Source: PVC group bacterium
GTDB lineage: Bacteria > Verrucomicrobiota > Kiritimatiellia > SS1-B-03-39 > UBA6053
Direction: 5' to 3'
Length of the DNA: 19,379 nt
NCBI GenBank assembly: GCA_003565035.1
Contig: PXDP01000345.1
Coordinates: 1-19,379 of the forward strand
The notes under the pieces: model-generated
The model's database searches: none
The model's input: the letters and a program-made list of their open reading frames with translations, nothing else
Told to the model about the DNA's origin: nothing
Part shown: positions 6,748-14,658 of the stretch, in pieces
Position numbering within the stretch: the first letter of the stretch is position 1
Layout: every line of letters begins with the position of its first letter
Program-made: the position numbers and the translations under genes

Positions 6748-7248
6748 TCAGGTGTCGGAAGCACTGCTGGCCCGCAGGGTGTCTCCCACGATGTCCATGA
6801 CCAGATGCTTGAGATAGGGCAGTGGATTCAGCTTGCGCTCCGCCACATAGCGACTCAACTGTTCCCGGGCCACACGAACCAGCTCGTCCTGATCCCAGGG
6901 TTTGGCGATGTAATGGGAAAGACCCGCTTCGTTCACCGCCTTGACGGTGGCATCCAGCCCCGCCTGCCCCGTGAGCAGCACCTTTCGCGACGGCTTCCAT
7001 TGGGGCTGCGACTGCATCCAGACGAGCAGTTCAACCCCATTCTCGCCCGGCATCATATGATCGCAGAAAATCAGTCCGAGCGCATCCCCGTCGGCCTCGA
7101 TCCGTTTCAGGGCCTCGCGGGCTTCATCCGCGCTCCCGGCGGTTTCGATGGGAAACACATCTTCCAGCACCGAGAGTTCGCGCACGACGACATCCAGCAC
7201 ATCGGCTTCGTCTTCCACACAGAGCATATAGAGTTTTTGTTGCATCAT
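6748..7248 (-). CDS. Response regulator, single receiver domain
   Basis: A 166-residue receiver protein, the likely phosphorylation partner of the adjacent kinase. The phosphorylation pocket is complete: acidic pair Glu12-Asp13, phosphoacceptor Asp63 in FCDHMMPG, switch Thr93 in LLTGQ and Lys116 in YIAKPW. After the receiver (about 5-130) there is only a tail of about 35 residues (AERKLNPLPYLKHLVMD), with no DNA-binding or enzymatic output domain. It should therefore act by protein contact or as a phosphate relay. Two ATGs lie side by side (7248 and 7245) behind a good AGGAG (7253-7257); the second has the more usual spacing. The gene starts 11 bases after the transporter stop and its ribosome binding site lies in that gap, so translation is probably coupled. 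Confidence 0.9.
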   Translation of the reverse strand: MMQQKLYMLCVEDEADVLDVVVRELSVLEDVFPIETAGSADEAREALKRIEADGDALGLIFCDHMMPGENGVELLVWMQSQPQWKPSRKVLLTGQAGLDATVKAVNEAGLSHYIAKPWDQDELVRVAREQLSRYVAERKLNPLPYLKHLVMDIVGDTLRASSASDT

Positions 7249-7259
7249 CTGACTCCTGA

Positions 7260-8678
7260 TTAAAGAATATACGGCCAGACCACCAGGCCGAAGAAAATAC
7301 TGAAGATAAATCCAAGCAGGCCCACCAGAAGTCCGGATTTCGCCAGATCTTTGCTGTCAATGAGGCCGGTGGAAAGCGCGATTGCATTTGGCGGGGTCGA
7401 AATCGGCAGGATATTTGCATAACTCACAATAATCCCGATCACCGCAATCGGTATAATCAGCGCCGTCACGTCCCCGTCCGCCAGCGGCAGCACCAGGGCG
7501 ATGGCCACCGGCACCAGAATCGTGGCACTCACGGTATGCGAAACCAGGTTGGCCACGGTGAATCCCACCAGGGAGAACAGCACCACCAGGCCCAGGGTTC
7601 CGAAGCCGTCCCAGTTCACCTGGCCGATCATCCAGTTCGCCAGTCCGGTTTGACTCAGACTCAGGCCCATGGAAATTCCCCCGGCCACCAGCCAGAGCAC
7701 CTCCCAGGAAAAGCCACGAATCTCTTTTTTATCGAGAATCCCCATGGCCGGCAAAAACACCACCGGAAGAAATGCAACCACACCCGAGGGGATGCCGTGC
7801 AGTTTTTCCGTAACCCAGAGCAATACCGTCAGACCAAAAATCACGTAACAGCCGATGGCTTTCGGCGAGCGGTCAAAGGTGGTATTGATCGTCAGTTCAA
7901 AGCGCTCAATCTGCGGTTTGAACATGCGGCACATGCCCCACCAGGTCAGCAGCATCGTCACCACCACCAGGGGGGTGGCCATCAGCATCCAGGTACTGAA
8001 AGGAACAACGGTCCCCTGCCGGGCGAGTGCGGCCAGCGCCACCGCGTTCGGCGGGGTGCCGATGGGCGTGGCAATCCCGCCGATGTTGGCACCGACAGGA
8101 ATGGACAGGGCCACCAACCGCCGGAACGGATCCTCTTTCGGGACCATGCCGACAATCGGGATCGCCACGGTCATCATCATCGCCGTGGTGGCGGTATTGC
8201 TCATAAATGCGGAGAGCACCCCGGTCACCATCATCACCCCCAGCGAAACCATCACCGGACGGGTGCCGAAAGGTTTTAGAAGGATCCGGGTCAGATTCTG
8301 GTCCAGTGCGTACTTTTCCGCAGCCGCGGCCAGGGAAAATCCGCCAAGGAAGAGGATAATGATCGGATTCGACAGGGTGCCATAGAACAGCGTGTACGGC
8401 GGTGCCGTATACCCGCCCTCATGGGCCCGATCCAGCCAGGCGGCAATCAGACTCTGATCGGACAGGAGGAGCACCTGGGCCAGAATCACGCCCATGCTGG
8501 TCGCATAGATCGGAATCGGCTCCAGAATCCAGAACACAGCCGCCATGACAAAAATGCCCAGAGCTACATGGCCCGAGGGCGAAAGACCGTCCAGGGACAG
8601 GAAGGGCATGAAGAACAAAGCCCCCAGCCCCAGCACCAGTCCGATGGGTTTTTTAAGAGAAGAAGCGGTTTTCGGCAT
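7260..8678 (-). CDS. DASS/SLC13-family anion transporter
   Basis: Inner-membrane secondary transporter of 472 residues in the divalent-anion:sodium symporter (DASS, SLC13) family, which carries dicarboxylates, citrate, sulfate or phosphate. There are about eleven hydrophobic segments in two inverted halves. Each half has a substrate/cation hairpin motif: SNT at 160-162 (AFMSNTATTA) and, in the second half, SHT at 380-382 (NLVSHTVSAT) instead of the usual SNT. The paired helix-break motifs TPIGTPPNAVA (204-214) and ISTPPNAIA (426-434) are intact. The ATG at 8678 has GGAG six bases upstream; a longer reading to 8714 would overlap the RNase G gene. It lies 13 bases after RNase G and 11 before the response regulator, so all are probably on one mRNA. 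Substrate and coupling ion cannot be settled from sequence. Confidence 0.92.
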   Translation of the reverse strand: MPKTASSLKKPIGLVLGLGALFFMPFLSLDGLSPSGHVALGIFVMAAVFWILEPIPIYATSMGVILAQVLLLSDQSLIAAWLDRAHEGGYTAPPYTLFYGTLSNPIIILFLGGFSLAAAAEKYALDQNLTRILLKPFGTRPVMVSLGVMMVTGVLSAFMSNTATTAMMMTVAIPIVGMVPKEDPFRRLVALSIPVGANIGGIATPIGTPPNAVALAALARQGTVVPFSTWMLMATPLVVVTMLLTWWGMCRMFKPQIERFELTINTTFDRSPKAIGCYVIFGLTVLLWVTEKLHGIPSGVVAFLPVVFLPAMGILDKKEIRGFSWEVLWLVAGGISMGLSLSQTGLANWMIGQVNWDGFGTLGLVVLFSLVGFTVANLVSHTVSATILVPVAIALVLPLADGDVTALIIPIAVIGIIVSYANILPISTPPNAIALSTGLIDSKDLAKSGLLVGLLGFIFSIFFGLVVWPYIL

Positions 8679-8691
8679 GATCGGCTCCAGT

Positions 8692-10296
8692 CTACTCCAA
8701 CTGCAGATGCACACGGCTCTGGTCGATGTTGCTGTAGTAGGTTTCGTGGGTTTCGGGATTTGAGATCACAAACTCTTCAATATGCAGGTGGGCATCGGAA
8801 ACAAAGGCGAGGTGACCGCCGTATTTTTCCTCCAGCTCAACCAGAAGATTCTCGTCGGAACGCCGCAGACGGTCCATGACGATTGGATGCACGGTGATCC
8901 GGGTGTTGAGGGTTTTGTTTTCCGCCCGGAGCTTGCGCAGCACTTCGTGAATGTGACGCTGCACTTCCACACTCATGGTGAGAGGCGATTTCACAATTCC
9001 GCGTCCTTTGCAGTACGGACAGTCGGTGTGCGCGGCCGAGCCGATGCTCTGTTTCGCACGCTGCCGGGTCATTTCCAGCAAACCCAAATCCGAAATCGGC
9101 AGCAGATTCGTGCGCGCCTTGTCCTTGCGCACGCCTTCACGCAGTCGACGGTACACCGCCTGACGGTTTTTACGCTGCTTCATATCGATGAAGTCGATCA
9201 CCACCAGTCCGCCAACATTGCGGAGGCGGAGCTGACGGGCAATCTCATCGGCGGATTCGAGGTTCACTTCAAGAATGCTCTCCTCCTGGGAGGCTCCGCC
9301 TTTATGACGGCCGGTATTGATGTCGATGGCCACCAGGGCCTCGGTTTCATCGAAGACAAGGTATCCCCCGCCCGGCAGCCAGACCTTGCGGCGGAAGGCG
9401 TTGCTGAGCTGACGTTCGATATCGAAATGTTCGAAAATCGGGGTGTTTCCGTCGTAGACATGAATGTTTCGTTTGGCGTTGCGGGCCACGCGGCTGATCG
9501 ATTTCTTGACCCGCTCGGCCTCTTCAGGCTGATCGATCACAATCCGGTCGATGTCCTCGGTGAGGGCATCGCGCACCACGCGCTCGAGCAGATCGGGCTC
9601 CTGATAGAGCTGACAGGGCGCTTTGCGGTTTTTGATACCGTCCTCAATGCTGTTCCAGATATCGAGCAGTGCCCGCAGATCCCGGGCAAATCCGGTCTTG
9701 CGCGCCCCTTCCCCGGCGGTGCGGATGATGAACCCCAGCGTGTCGGGGGTTTTCATGCGGCTGAGGATCTTTTTCAGACGGCGGCGCTCCTGGTCTCCGG
9801 AAATTTTGCGGCTGACCCCTTTGAGGCCGGAACCGGGCATCATCACCAGATAGCGTCCGGCAATGCTCAGGTTGGCAGTGACCCGCGGGCCTTTGGTGCC
9901 GATCGCCGCTTTGGAGACCTGGACAATGATTTCCGAGCCGATGGGGAACAGTTTCTGCATTTCCCCGGCCTGATATTTCTTTTTACGGCCGCCGCGGCCG
10001 CCCTGGCTCACGCCTTCTTCGGCTTCCAGTCGGGCGGCATCCTCCGGAATCATGTCCCAATAGTGAATAAACGCGTTCTTTTTCAGGCCGATATCCACAA
10101 AGGCCGCCTGAAGCCCGTCTTCGAGATTTTGAATTTTGCCGCGGAAGATGCTGCCCACGATCCGCTCGTCGCTGGACCGCTCCACAAAATAATCCTCCAG
10201 TTTTCCGTCTTCGAGAATCGCGATGCGCGTTTCCAGACTTTCAACGTTGGCGATGATTTCTTTTTTAATTTTTTTACTGGTTGGGGGTGTTGCCAT
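8692..10296 (-). CDS. rng: Ribonuclease G (RNase E/G family)
   Basis: Endoribonuclease that cuts single-stranded RNA, favouring 5'-monophosphate ends, in rRNA maturation and mRNA decay. The 534 residues contain an N-terminal S1 RNA-binding domain (about 35-145) and then RNase H-like and 5'-sensor regions. The Mg-binding catalytic site is AIDINTG (Asp325) and VIDFIDM (Asp368). A CPYCKGRG zinc link starts at Cys426. The spacings 325-368 and 325-426 equal those between the corresponding RNase E residues (303, 346, 404). There is no long C-terminal degradosome scaffold, so it is G-type. A Gly/Arg/Lys-rich insert (about 96-112) lengthens the S1 domain relative to E. coli RNase G. It begins 36 bases after rodA; in E. 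coli rng also lies downstream of mreBCD. The ATG at 10296 lacks a strong ribosome binding site. Confidence 0.95.
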   Translation of the reverse strand: MATPPTSKKIKKEIIANVESLETRIAILEDGKLEDYFVERSSDERIVGSIFRGKIQNLEDGLQAAFVDIGLKKNAFIHYWDMIPEDAARLEAEEGVSQGGRGGRKKKYQAGEMQKLFPIGSEIIVQVSKAAIGTKGPRVTANLSIAGRYLVMMPGSGLKGVSRKISGDQERRRLKKILSRMKTPDTLGFIIRTAGEGARKTGFARDLRALLDIWNSIEDGIKNRKAPCQLYQEPDLLERVVRDALTEDIDRIVIDQPEEAERVKKSISRVARNAKRNIHVYDGNTPIFEHFDIERQLSNAFRRKVWLPGGGYLVFDETEALVAIDINTGRHKGGASQEESILEVNLESADEIARQLRLRNVGGLVVIDFIDMKQRKNRQAVYRRLREGVRKDKARTNLLPISDLGLLEMTRQRAKQSIGSAAHTDCPYCKGRGIVKSPLTMSVEVQRHIHEVLRKLRAENKTLNTRITVHPIVMDRLRRSDENLLVELEEKYGGHLAFVSDAHLHIEEFVISNPETHETYYSNIDQSRVHLQLE

Positions 10297-10321
10297 GGTA
10301 GGTTTCCATTGGTTGGGGGTG
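10278..10321. repeat. 12-base direct repeat flanking the RNase G start codon
   Basis: TGGTTGGGGGTG occurs at 10278-10289 and again at 10310-10321, a period of 32 bases. The minus-strand ATG of the RNase G gene (10294-10296) lies between the copies. One copy is within the coding sequence (residues 3-7) and the other in the leader. It looks like a local duplication, or paired sites in the mRNA around the start. Confidence 0.6.
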
Positions 10322-10332
10322 GCTCCCGCCGT

Positions 10333-11430
10333 TCATCCGGTGCGCAGGTGCACGCTTTGCGCCAGCCCGAGGGCCAGCAGCGTGCTGAGCACAAATGAAC
10401 CGCCATAACTGACAAGCGGGAGTGGGAGCCCGATGATCGGCATCAGTCCAACGGTCATAGCCACGTTGATCGTCACGTGCGCACAGAACATTGCAAGGAT
10501 GCCCACAATCAAGAGGCGTCCGAAAGGGTCGGAACAGCGCAACGCCGAACGGGCGAGCGCCACAAAAATCACACTGTAAAGCATCAGCATTGTCGTCGCG
10601 CCGACAAAGCCTTTTTCCTCGGCGATGACCGAGTAAATAAAATCGGTGGGGGCCACGGTGGTGGGCAGGAATCCCAGCAGGTTCTGAGTGCCCTGCTTGA
10701 AGCCTTTGCCGTGGAGCCCTCCGGAACCGACAGCCATTTGCGACTGCCGGACATTCCATCCCCGTCCCAGCGGATCGCGGTCAGGCTCCAGAAACACCAT
10801 AATCCGGTCCCGGTGATACGGGCGCAGCATCGTCCAGGCGACCGGGAGCGAAAGAATCCCCACGAGCGCGAACATTCCCAGAATCCGCCAGGAGGTTCCG
10901 CTGACAAAAAGCATGGCCCCGTAAATGCAGAGCAGAATAAAGGCGGTGCCGACATCCGGCTGGGCCGCAATCAGCGCAAAGGGAATCATCGTGATGACCA
11001 GCGGTGGCATTACGGATTTGAGGCGGCGGGGATTGCGGAGCGGATCGCCAAACCAGACGGCCAGCAGGGCGATCACCGCCACCTTGGCCACTTCTGCGGG
11101 CTGAAAAAAGATCACCCGGAGATTGTACCAGCGCTTTGCGCCGTAGATGGACATACCAAAAAAGAACAGACCAATCAGCAGCAAAAGGCCCAGCACATAC
11201 AGGACCGGCGCGATGTCCCGCAACCGCCGGTAATCAAACAGCGCAATCCCCAGATACAGCGGCAGTCCAATGAAAATAAACAGGATTTGCTTGATCCACT
11301 GGTCACTCTCGCGTCCGTAGCCCGCGCTGTAGATGAACACCACCCCCAGCGTCAGCAGCGCCAATGTGGCACCGGCCGCAATCCAGTCGAGCCTGGCCAG
11401 CGGGGAGAACCGTTTCAAAAGATTATCCAC
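10333..11430 (-). CDS. rodA: Rod-shape SEDS glycosyltransferase RodA
   Basis: Inner-membrane peptidoglycan glycosyltransferase that polymerises lipid II during elongation, paired with PBP2. The 365 residues contain about ten membrane segments and the SEDS landmarks: QPDVGTA (157-163), the conserved QSQMAVGSGG (229-238), the essential-Asp loop PTDFIYSVIAEEKGF with Asp263 (E. coli RodA Asp262), and GLPLPLVSYGGS near the C terminus. I chose the GTG at 11430 because a strong GGGGAGG lies a few bases upstream and the protein then starts at the usual place; a reading from 11457 lies mostly inside mrdA. The start overlaps the PBP2 stop by eight bases (the TAA is contained in GTGGATAAT), so translation is tightly coupled to its partner transpeptidase. 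Confidence 0.96.
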   Translation of the reverse strand: MDNLLKRFSPLARLDWIAAGATLALLTLGVVFIYSAGYGRESDQWIKQILFIFIGLPLYLGIALFDYRRLRDIAPVLYVLGLLLLIGLFFFGMSIYGAKRWYNLRVIFFQPAEVAKVAVIALLAVWFGDPLRNPRRLKSVMPPLVITMIPFALIAAQPDVGTAFILLCIYGAMLFVSGTSWRILGMFALVGILSLPVAWTMLRPYHRDRIMVFLEPDRDPLGRGWNVRQSQMAVGSGGLHGKGFKQGTQNLLGFLPTTVAPTDFIYSVIAEEKGFVGATTMLMLYSVIFVALARSALRCSDPFGRLLIVGILAMFCAHVTINVAMTVGLMPIIGLPLPLVSYGGSFVLSTLLALGLAQSVHLRTG

Positions 11431-13255
11431 GGGGCACCTCCCCTCTTGGCGCGCCAAAGAGCGCCTGCATCAGCAGTTGCATACGCGGGGCGGCGTCCAC
11501 GCCGGAGCCCAGACCGGAGTCAATCAACACCACCGCCGCCAGGCGCGGATTGTCGTAGGGGGCAAACGCGATCATCCAGGAACGGTACCGCCGGTTCCCC
11601 GGGGGCCCATACTGGGCGGTGCCGGTTTTGGCGGCATAGGCGAGTCCGTCCACCCGGGCATTGCGTCCCGTGCCCCGGTCGCCCATCACCGTCCCGAGCA
11701 TCCCTTCCCGAATGGCGGCCACATGTACCGGGTCCCAGGCTTTATGCACCGGCGCGGGACGCGGCTCCAGGCGCTCCAGCGGCTCCTCCTCATGGCGGCG
11801 GAACCCCCGCAGCAGGGTCGGCGCATGATGGGTGCCGCCATTGGCGATGGTTGCGGTCATGAGCGCCATCTGCAGCGGTGTCGTAGTCAGAAATCCCTGG
11901 CCAATCGAGATGTTGGCAATATCTCCCCGGCGCAGGACATCGTTGTGCCGCTGCCGCTTCCAGGCATCGGTGGGCAGAATACCACTGACCTCAAAATCCA
12001 CCTCGATGCCGGTCTGTTGTCCGGCACCCAGACCTTCCAGGGTTGCAAACATGGGATCATACCCGATATCCTCCGCCAGCCGCCACATGTAGACATTGCA
12101 GGAGCGCGCAATCGCCTCCCGCATATCGAGCGTGCCATGGCCAAAACGGTTATTGCAGTGCATCGGTGCCGCGTTGGGACCGGGCTGATACGATCCGTGG
12201 CAGGTATAGGTCGTGTCTTCGGTCACCTGACCCGACAACAGGCCGGCCAGACAAACAAAGGGTTTAATGGTGCTTCCGGGCGCGTAGTGTTCGCGGACCG
12301 GCCGATTCACCAGCGGCCGGCGCGGATCCTGAATCAGGGCGTTCCAGACCGAATGAGAAATGAACGGGACCATGTTATTCAAATCGTAGCGGGGATAGGT
12401 GGCCAGAGCCAGCACTTCGCCATTGCGCGGGTCCATGAGGACAATCGAACCGGTTTCCGATCCCAGAATCCGTTCCGCAAGGTTTTGCAGCCGCGCGTCC
12501 AGGGTCAAATGCACATCATGACCGCGCACCGGCGGCACCAGGACCTCCACATTGTGTTTGTAACTGGCCACATCGATACGGACCAGTTCGGCACCGGCCT
12601 CCCCGCGGAGGAGTTCATCAAACACCAGCTCGAGTCCGGCCTTGCCCTCCATTTCCGGAATCTGGAAATGAAAGCGCCCCTCGTCCGGGTCCGCCATGCC
12701 GCCGCGTCCGACATACCCCAGGGTTTGCGCCAGCAGATCGTTAAAAGGATAAAACCGGACAGGTTCGGTCAGCAGATCCACCCCTTCACGGGGCCCTACC
12801 CGTTCCGCCCAGCGGGCAATAGTCCTGTCGTCAAGGTCCCGCCAGGCCAGCAGCGGCAGCATGCGTTCGTTCCGATAGTGACGGGCCACCTGCTCACGGG
12901 TCAGCGTGCGCGGCAGGCCGATGTTCTCCGAAATTTCATCCAGCAGGGCGTCAATCCGGTCCAGGGTCCGGGATTGACGGCCGGGGAGGCGAAGCTCCTC
13001 CGGGTACAGTGCGATGCCCACCGACGGACGGTTATCGGCCAGAACCATGCCGTTCCGGTCCAGAATCCGCCCCCGGTGTCCCGGATGGCGGACACGCCGC
13101 AGACTCTGGGAGCTGATTTGATCCTGAAAGGTATGCCCCTGAACCACCTGCAAGTTCCAGAGAAACGCCAGGATGCCGCCCTGCAGAAAAAGCATCAGCC
13201 CCAGCAAGAGCCGAATCCGCAGACGCACGCGTTCGGTGTCGGTCAGTTTGTGCAT
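11423..13255 (-). CDS. mrdA: Penicillin-binding protein 2, elongasome transpeptidase
   Basis: Class B monofunctional DD-transpeptidase that cross-links lateral-wall peptidoglycan with RodA. Of 610 residues, 1-14 are cytoplasmic and 15-38 form the membrane anchor. A pedestal domain follows, with the RGRILDRNG motif (61-69). The transpeptidase domain carries the three active-site motifs: STIK with nucleophile Ser328 (E. coli Ser330), SCN at 385-387, and KTGTA from Lys543. Cys352 and Cys367 lie in the loop before SCN, where PBP2 homologues often have metal- or disulfide-forming residues. The length is close to E. coli PBP2 (633). The start overlaps the mreD stop as TGATG at 13253-13257, and the stop lies inside the rodA start region, so mreD-mrdA-rodA form an unbroken coupled unit. 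Confidence 0.97.
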   Translation of the reverse strand: MHKLTDTERVRLRIRLLLGLMLFLQGGILAFLWNLQVVQGHTFQDQISSQSLRRVRHPGHRGRILDRNGMVLADNRPSVGIALYPEELRLPGRQSRTLDRIDALLDEISENIGLPRTLTREQVARHYRNERMLPLLAWRDLDDRTIARWAERVGPREGVDLLTEPVRFYPFNDLLAQTLGYVGRGGMADPDEGRFHFQIPEMEGKAGLELVFDELLRGEAGAELVRIDVASYKHNVEVLVPPVRGHDVHLTLDARLQNLAERILGSETGSIVLMDPRNGEVLALATYPRYDLNNMVPFISHSVWNALIQDPRRPLVNRPVREHYAPGSTIKPFVCLAGLLSGQVTEDTTYTCHGSYQPGPNAAPMHCNNRFGHGTLDMREAIARSCNVYMWRLAEDIGYDPMFATLEGLGAGQQTGIEVDFEVSGILPTDAWKRQRHNDVLRRGDIANISIGQGFLTTTPLQMALMTATIANGGTHHAPTLLRGFRRHEEEPLERLEPRPAPVHKAWDPVHVAAIREGMLGTVMGDRGTGRNARVDGLAYAAKTGTAQYGPPGNRRYRSWMIAFAPYDNPRLAAVVLIDSGLGSGVDAAPRMQLLMQALFGAPRGEVPRG

Positions 13256-13764
13256 CAGGCGGCCCTCCTGAGGGACTCAACACCCAGTCGAACTTCCATA
13301 TCCCGGATCCCCCAAAACACGACAGGAAAGGTCACCATCCCCAGCAGCGACATACCGAGCGTCTTGCTCATCACAAACGAAAACGGGACGCCGGCGCGAT
13401 ACCCGCCACTGACCAGCAGAACATACAGGGCCATCGACACCACCACCGGGGCCGCAAAGCCTGCCAGCACATGGGTGGGCAGGCTGTCGGCAAAAATACG
13501 GTCCTGAAACTGATGAATCAGAAGGGCCACCCCGGTGAAAGCCAGGACGGAAAAGCCCAAAGGGATCGGTCCGAGGCTGTCCTGCAGCAAACCGGCCAGA
13601 ACCGCCGCCTCCGCCATATGCAGCGACCCGCGCGACAAGGCATAATACACCACCCCGGCCAACAGCAGGGGGGCCTTGGCCTGCCCCATGGCCAGCCAGG
13701 GCGGCAGAATGGCCTGCACGATCGCGCAGAGACAAAGCACCACCCACATCAGGAGACGGTTCAC
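13255..13764 (-). CDS. mreD: Rod shape-determining membrane protein MreD
   Basis: Small polytopic membrane protein (169 residues) of the elongasome that partners MreC and links the MreB filament to RodA-PBP2. About five hydrophobic segments span the protein, with the family's typical GLLQDSLGPIPLG segment (58-70) after the second. Homology across MreD proteins is weak, so the assignment also leans on its place between mreC and mrdA. It starts with GTG, sharing GTGA (13761-13764) with the mreC stop, and its own stop shares one base with the PBP2 start; both overlaps imply translational coupling. Nothing is truncated. Confidence 0.92.
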   Translation of the reverse strand: MNRLLMWVVLCLCAIVQAILPPWLAMGQAKAPLLLAGVVYYALSRGSLHMAEAAVLAGLLQDSLGPIPLGFSVLAFTGVALLIHQFQDRIFADSLPTHVLAGFAAPVVVSMALYVLLVSGGYRAGVPFSFVMSKTLGMSLLGMVTFPVVFWGIRDMEVRLGVESLRRAA

Positions 13765-14582
13765 CGGGCAGCCTCCTCAATGGCGGTTAAAATAAACACC
13801 ACCCGCAGATCCGAGATATTCGCCGCCGGAATCACGGTGGCACTCTGATGCAGCCCGGTTTCATCCAGGGTGATTTCATCCAGATGCCCCGCCAGGAGTC
13901 CCCGCGGAAAAATTCCGCCCAAACCCGAGGTGTACACCGGATCGCCCCGGCGCAGGCGGACATCTTTATTGATCAGTTCCAGTCGGCAGACCGGACGGCC
14001 GCGCAGCGAGAGGCCCTGACCGCTGAGAATGCCGAAGGCACCCCGTTCGCCGATCCGAACCGCCACCCGGCAGGCCGGATCGGTAATCAGCAGCACATCC
14101 GCAGTTCTGCGGGAGGTGTCCACCACCTTGCCCACCAGCCCCTCGGAGGAAATCACCGCCTGGTCCGGCTGAACCGCCAGCCCGCCCCCGTGGTCCACCC
14201 GAACCATCTGCCACCAGCCGCTGATATCCCGGGCCAGCACCTCCGCCGCGACCGGCAGGCGCCGGGTGCTGCGCATGAAGCCCAGTTCATAGCGCAACAG
14301 CAGATTCTCCTGCTGCAGCTCTTCAAATTCAACAAGCTGATGGCGCAGCAGGACCGACTCCTCCCGCAGGCGGCTCAGTTCGTCCGGGAGCCCCCCGCGG
14401 GCCGCAAGCACATCCCGGGCGGCGGCCAGACGGTTGGTAAACGAGGCGACCACACTTTGCAGGGGAGACAGCACATCGCGCGCGGACCGTTTGAGGGCCG
14501 CGGATGTGGATGTGGGAAGATTGAGCACGATCAAAATGACCGCACCCAGTCCCAGCCAGAATGTCCAACCTTTTCGTTTCAC
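13761..14582 (-). CDS. mreC: Rod shape-determining protein MreC
   Basis: Periplasmic scaffold of the elongasome that activates PBP2-RodA. The 273 residues show one N-terminal membrane helix (about 8-24), a coiled coil with heptad leucines (about 65-104), and the C-terminal double beta-barrel region with SEGLVGKVVD (146-155) and RRGDPVYTSGLGGIFPRGL (about 215-233), both hallmark MreC sequences. The length is a little under E. coli MreC (367) but normal for compact homologues. It starts with GTG at 14582; the short ATG frame at 14593 only encodes a four-residue peptide. No strong ribosome binding site is visible, and a perfect hairpin ends 11 bases upstream, so initiation may be held down relative to mreB. 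Confidence 0.95.
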   Translation of the reverse strand: MKRKGWTFWLGLGAVILIVLNLPTSTSAALKRSARDVLSPLQSVVASFTNRLAAARDVLAARGGLPDELSRLREESVLLRHQLVEFEELQQENLLLRYELGFMRSTRRLPVAAEVLARDISGWWQMVRVDHGGGLAVQPDQAVISSEGLVGKVVDTSRRTADVLLITDPACRVAVRIGERGAFGILSGQGLSLRGRPVCRLELINKDVRLRRGDPVYTSGLGGIFPRGLLAGHLDEITLDETGLHQSATVIPAANISDLRVVFILTAIEEAAR

Positions 14583-14593
14583 CTGTTCGTCAT

Positions 14594-14615
14594 GTTCCCA
14601 AAGGGGGTTGGGAAC
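14594..14615 (-). other. Perfect 8-bp hairpin between mreB and mreC
   Basis: In the mRNA sense the arms GTTCCCAA (14615-14608) and TTGGGAAC (14601-14594) pair perfectly around a six-base loop, CCCCCT. It sits in the only real gap of the cell-shape run, 11 bases before the mreC GTG. No T-run follows, so it is not a classic terminator. It may be a processing or stability element, or may limit mreC translation. Confidence 0.6.
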
Positions 14616-14658
14616 CGATGCTGTGGCGGTGAAACCGGCCGCAAACTAGAAGATCCGA

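Noticed and set aside
8782..10398. A 538-codon plus-strand open frame opposite the RNase G gene
   Set aside because: The minus strand encodes RNase G with residue spacings identical to RNase E. The antisense product shows no recognisable domain.
11333..13507. A 724-codon open frame on the plus strand opposite mrdA and rodA
   Set aside because: It is antisense to two proteins with full catalytic motifs. Its Arg/Gln/His/Pro-rich, domainless composition is typical of the reverse strand of GC-rich genes.
14591..14593. ATG at 14593 as the mreC start
   Set aside because: It is out of frame with mreC and encodes only four residues before a stop; the in-frame GTG at 14582 gives the expected N terminus.
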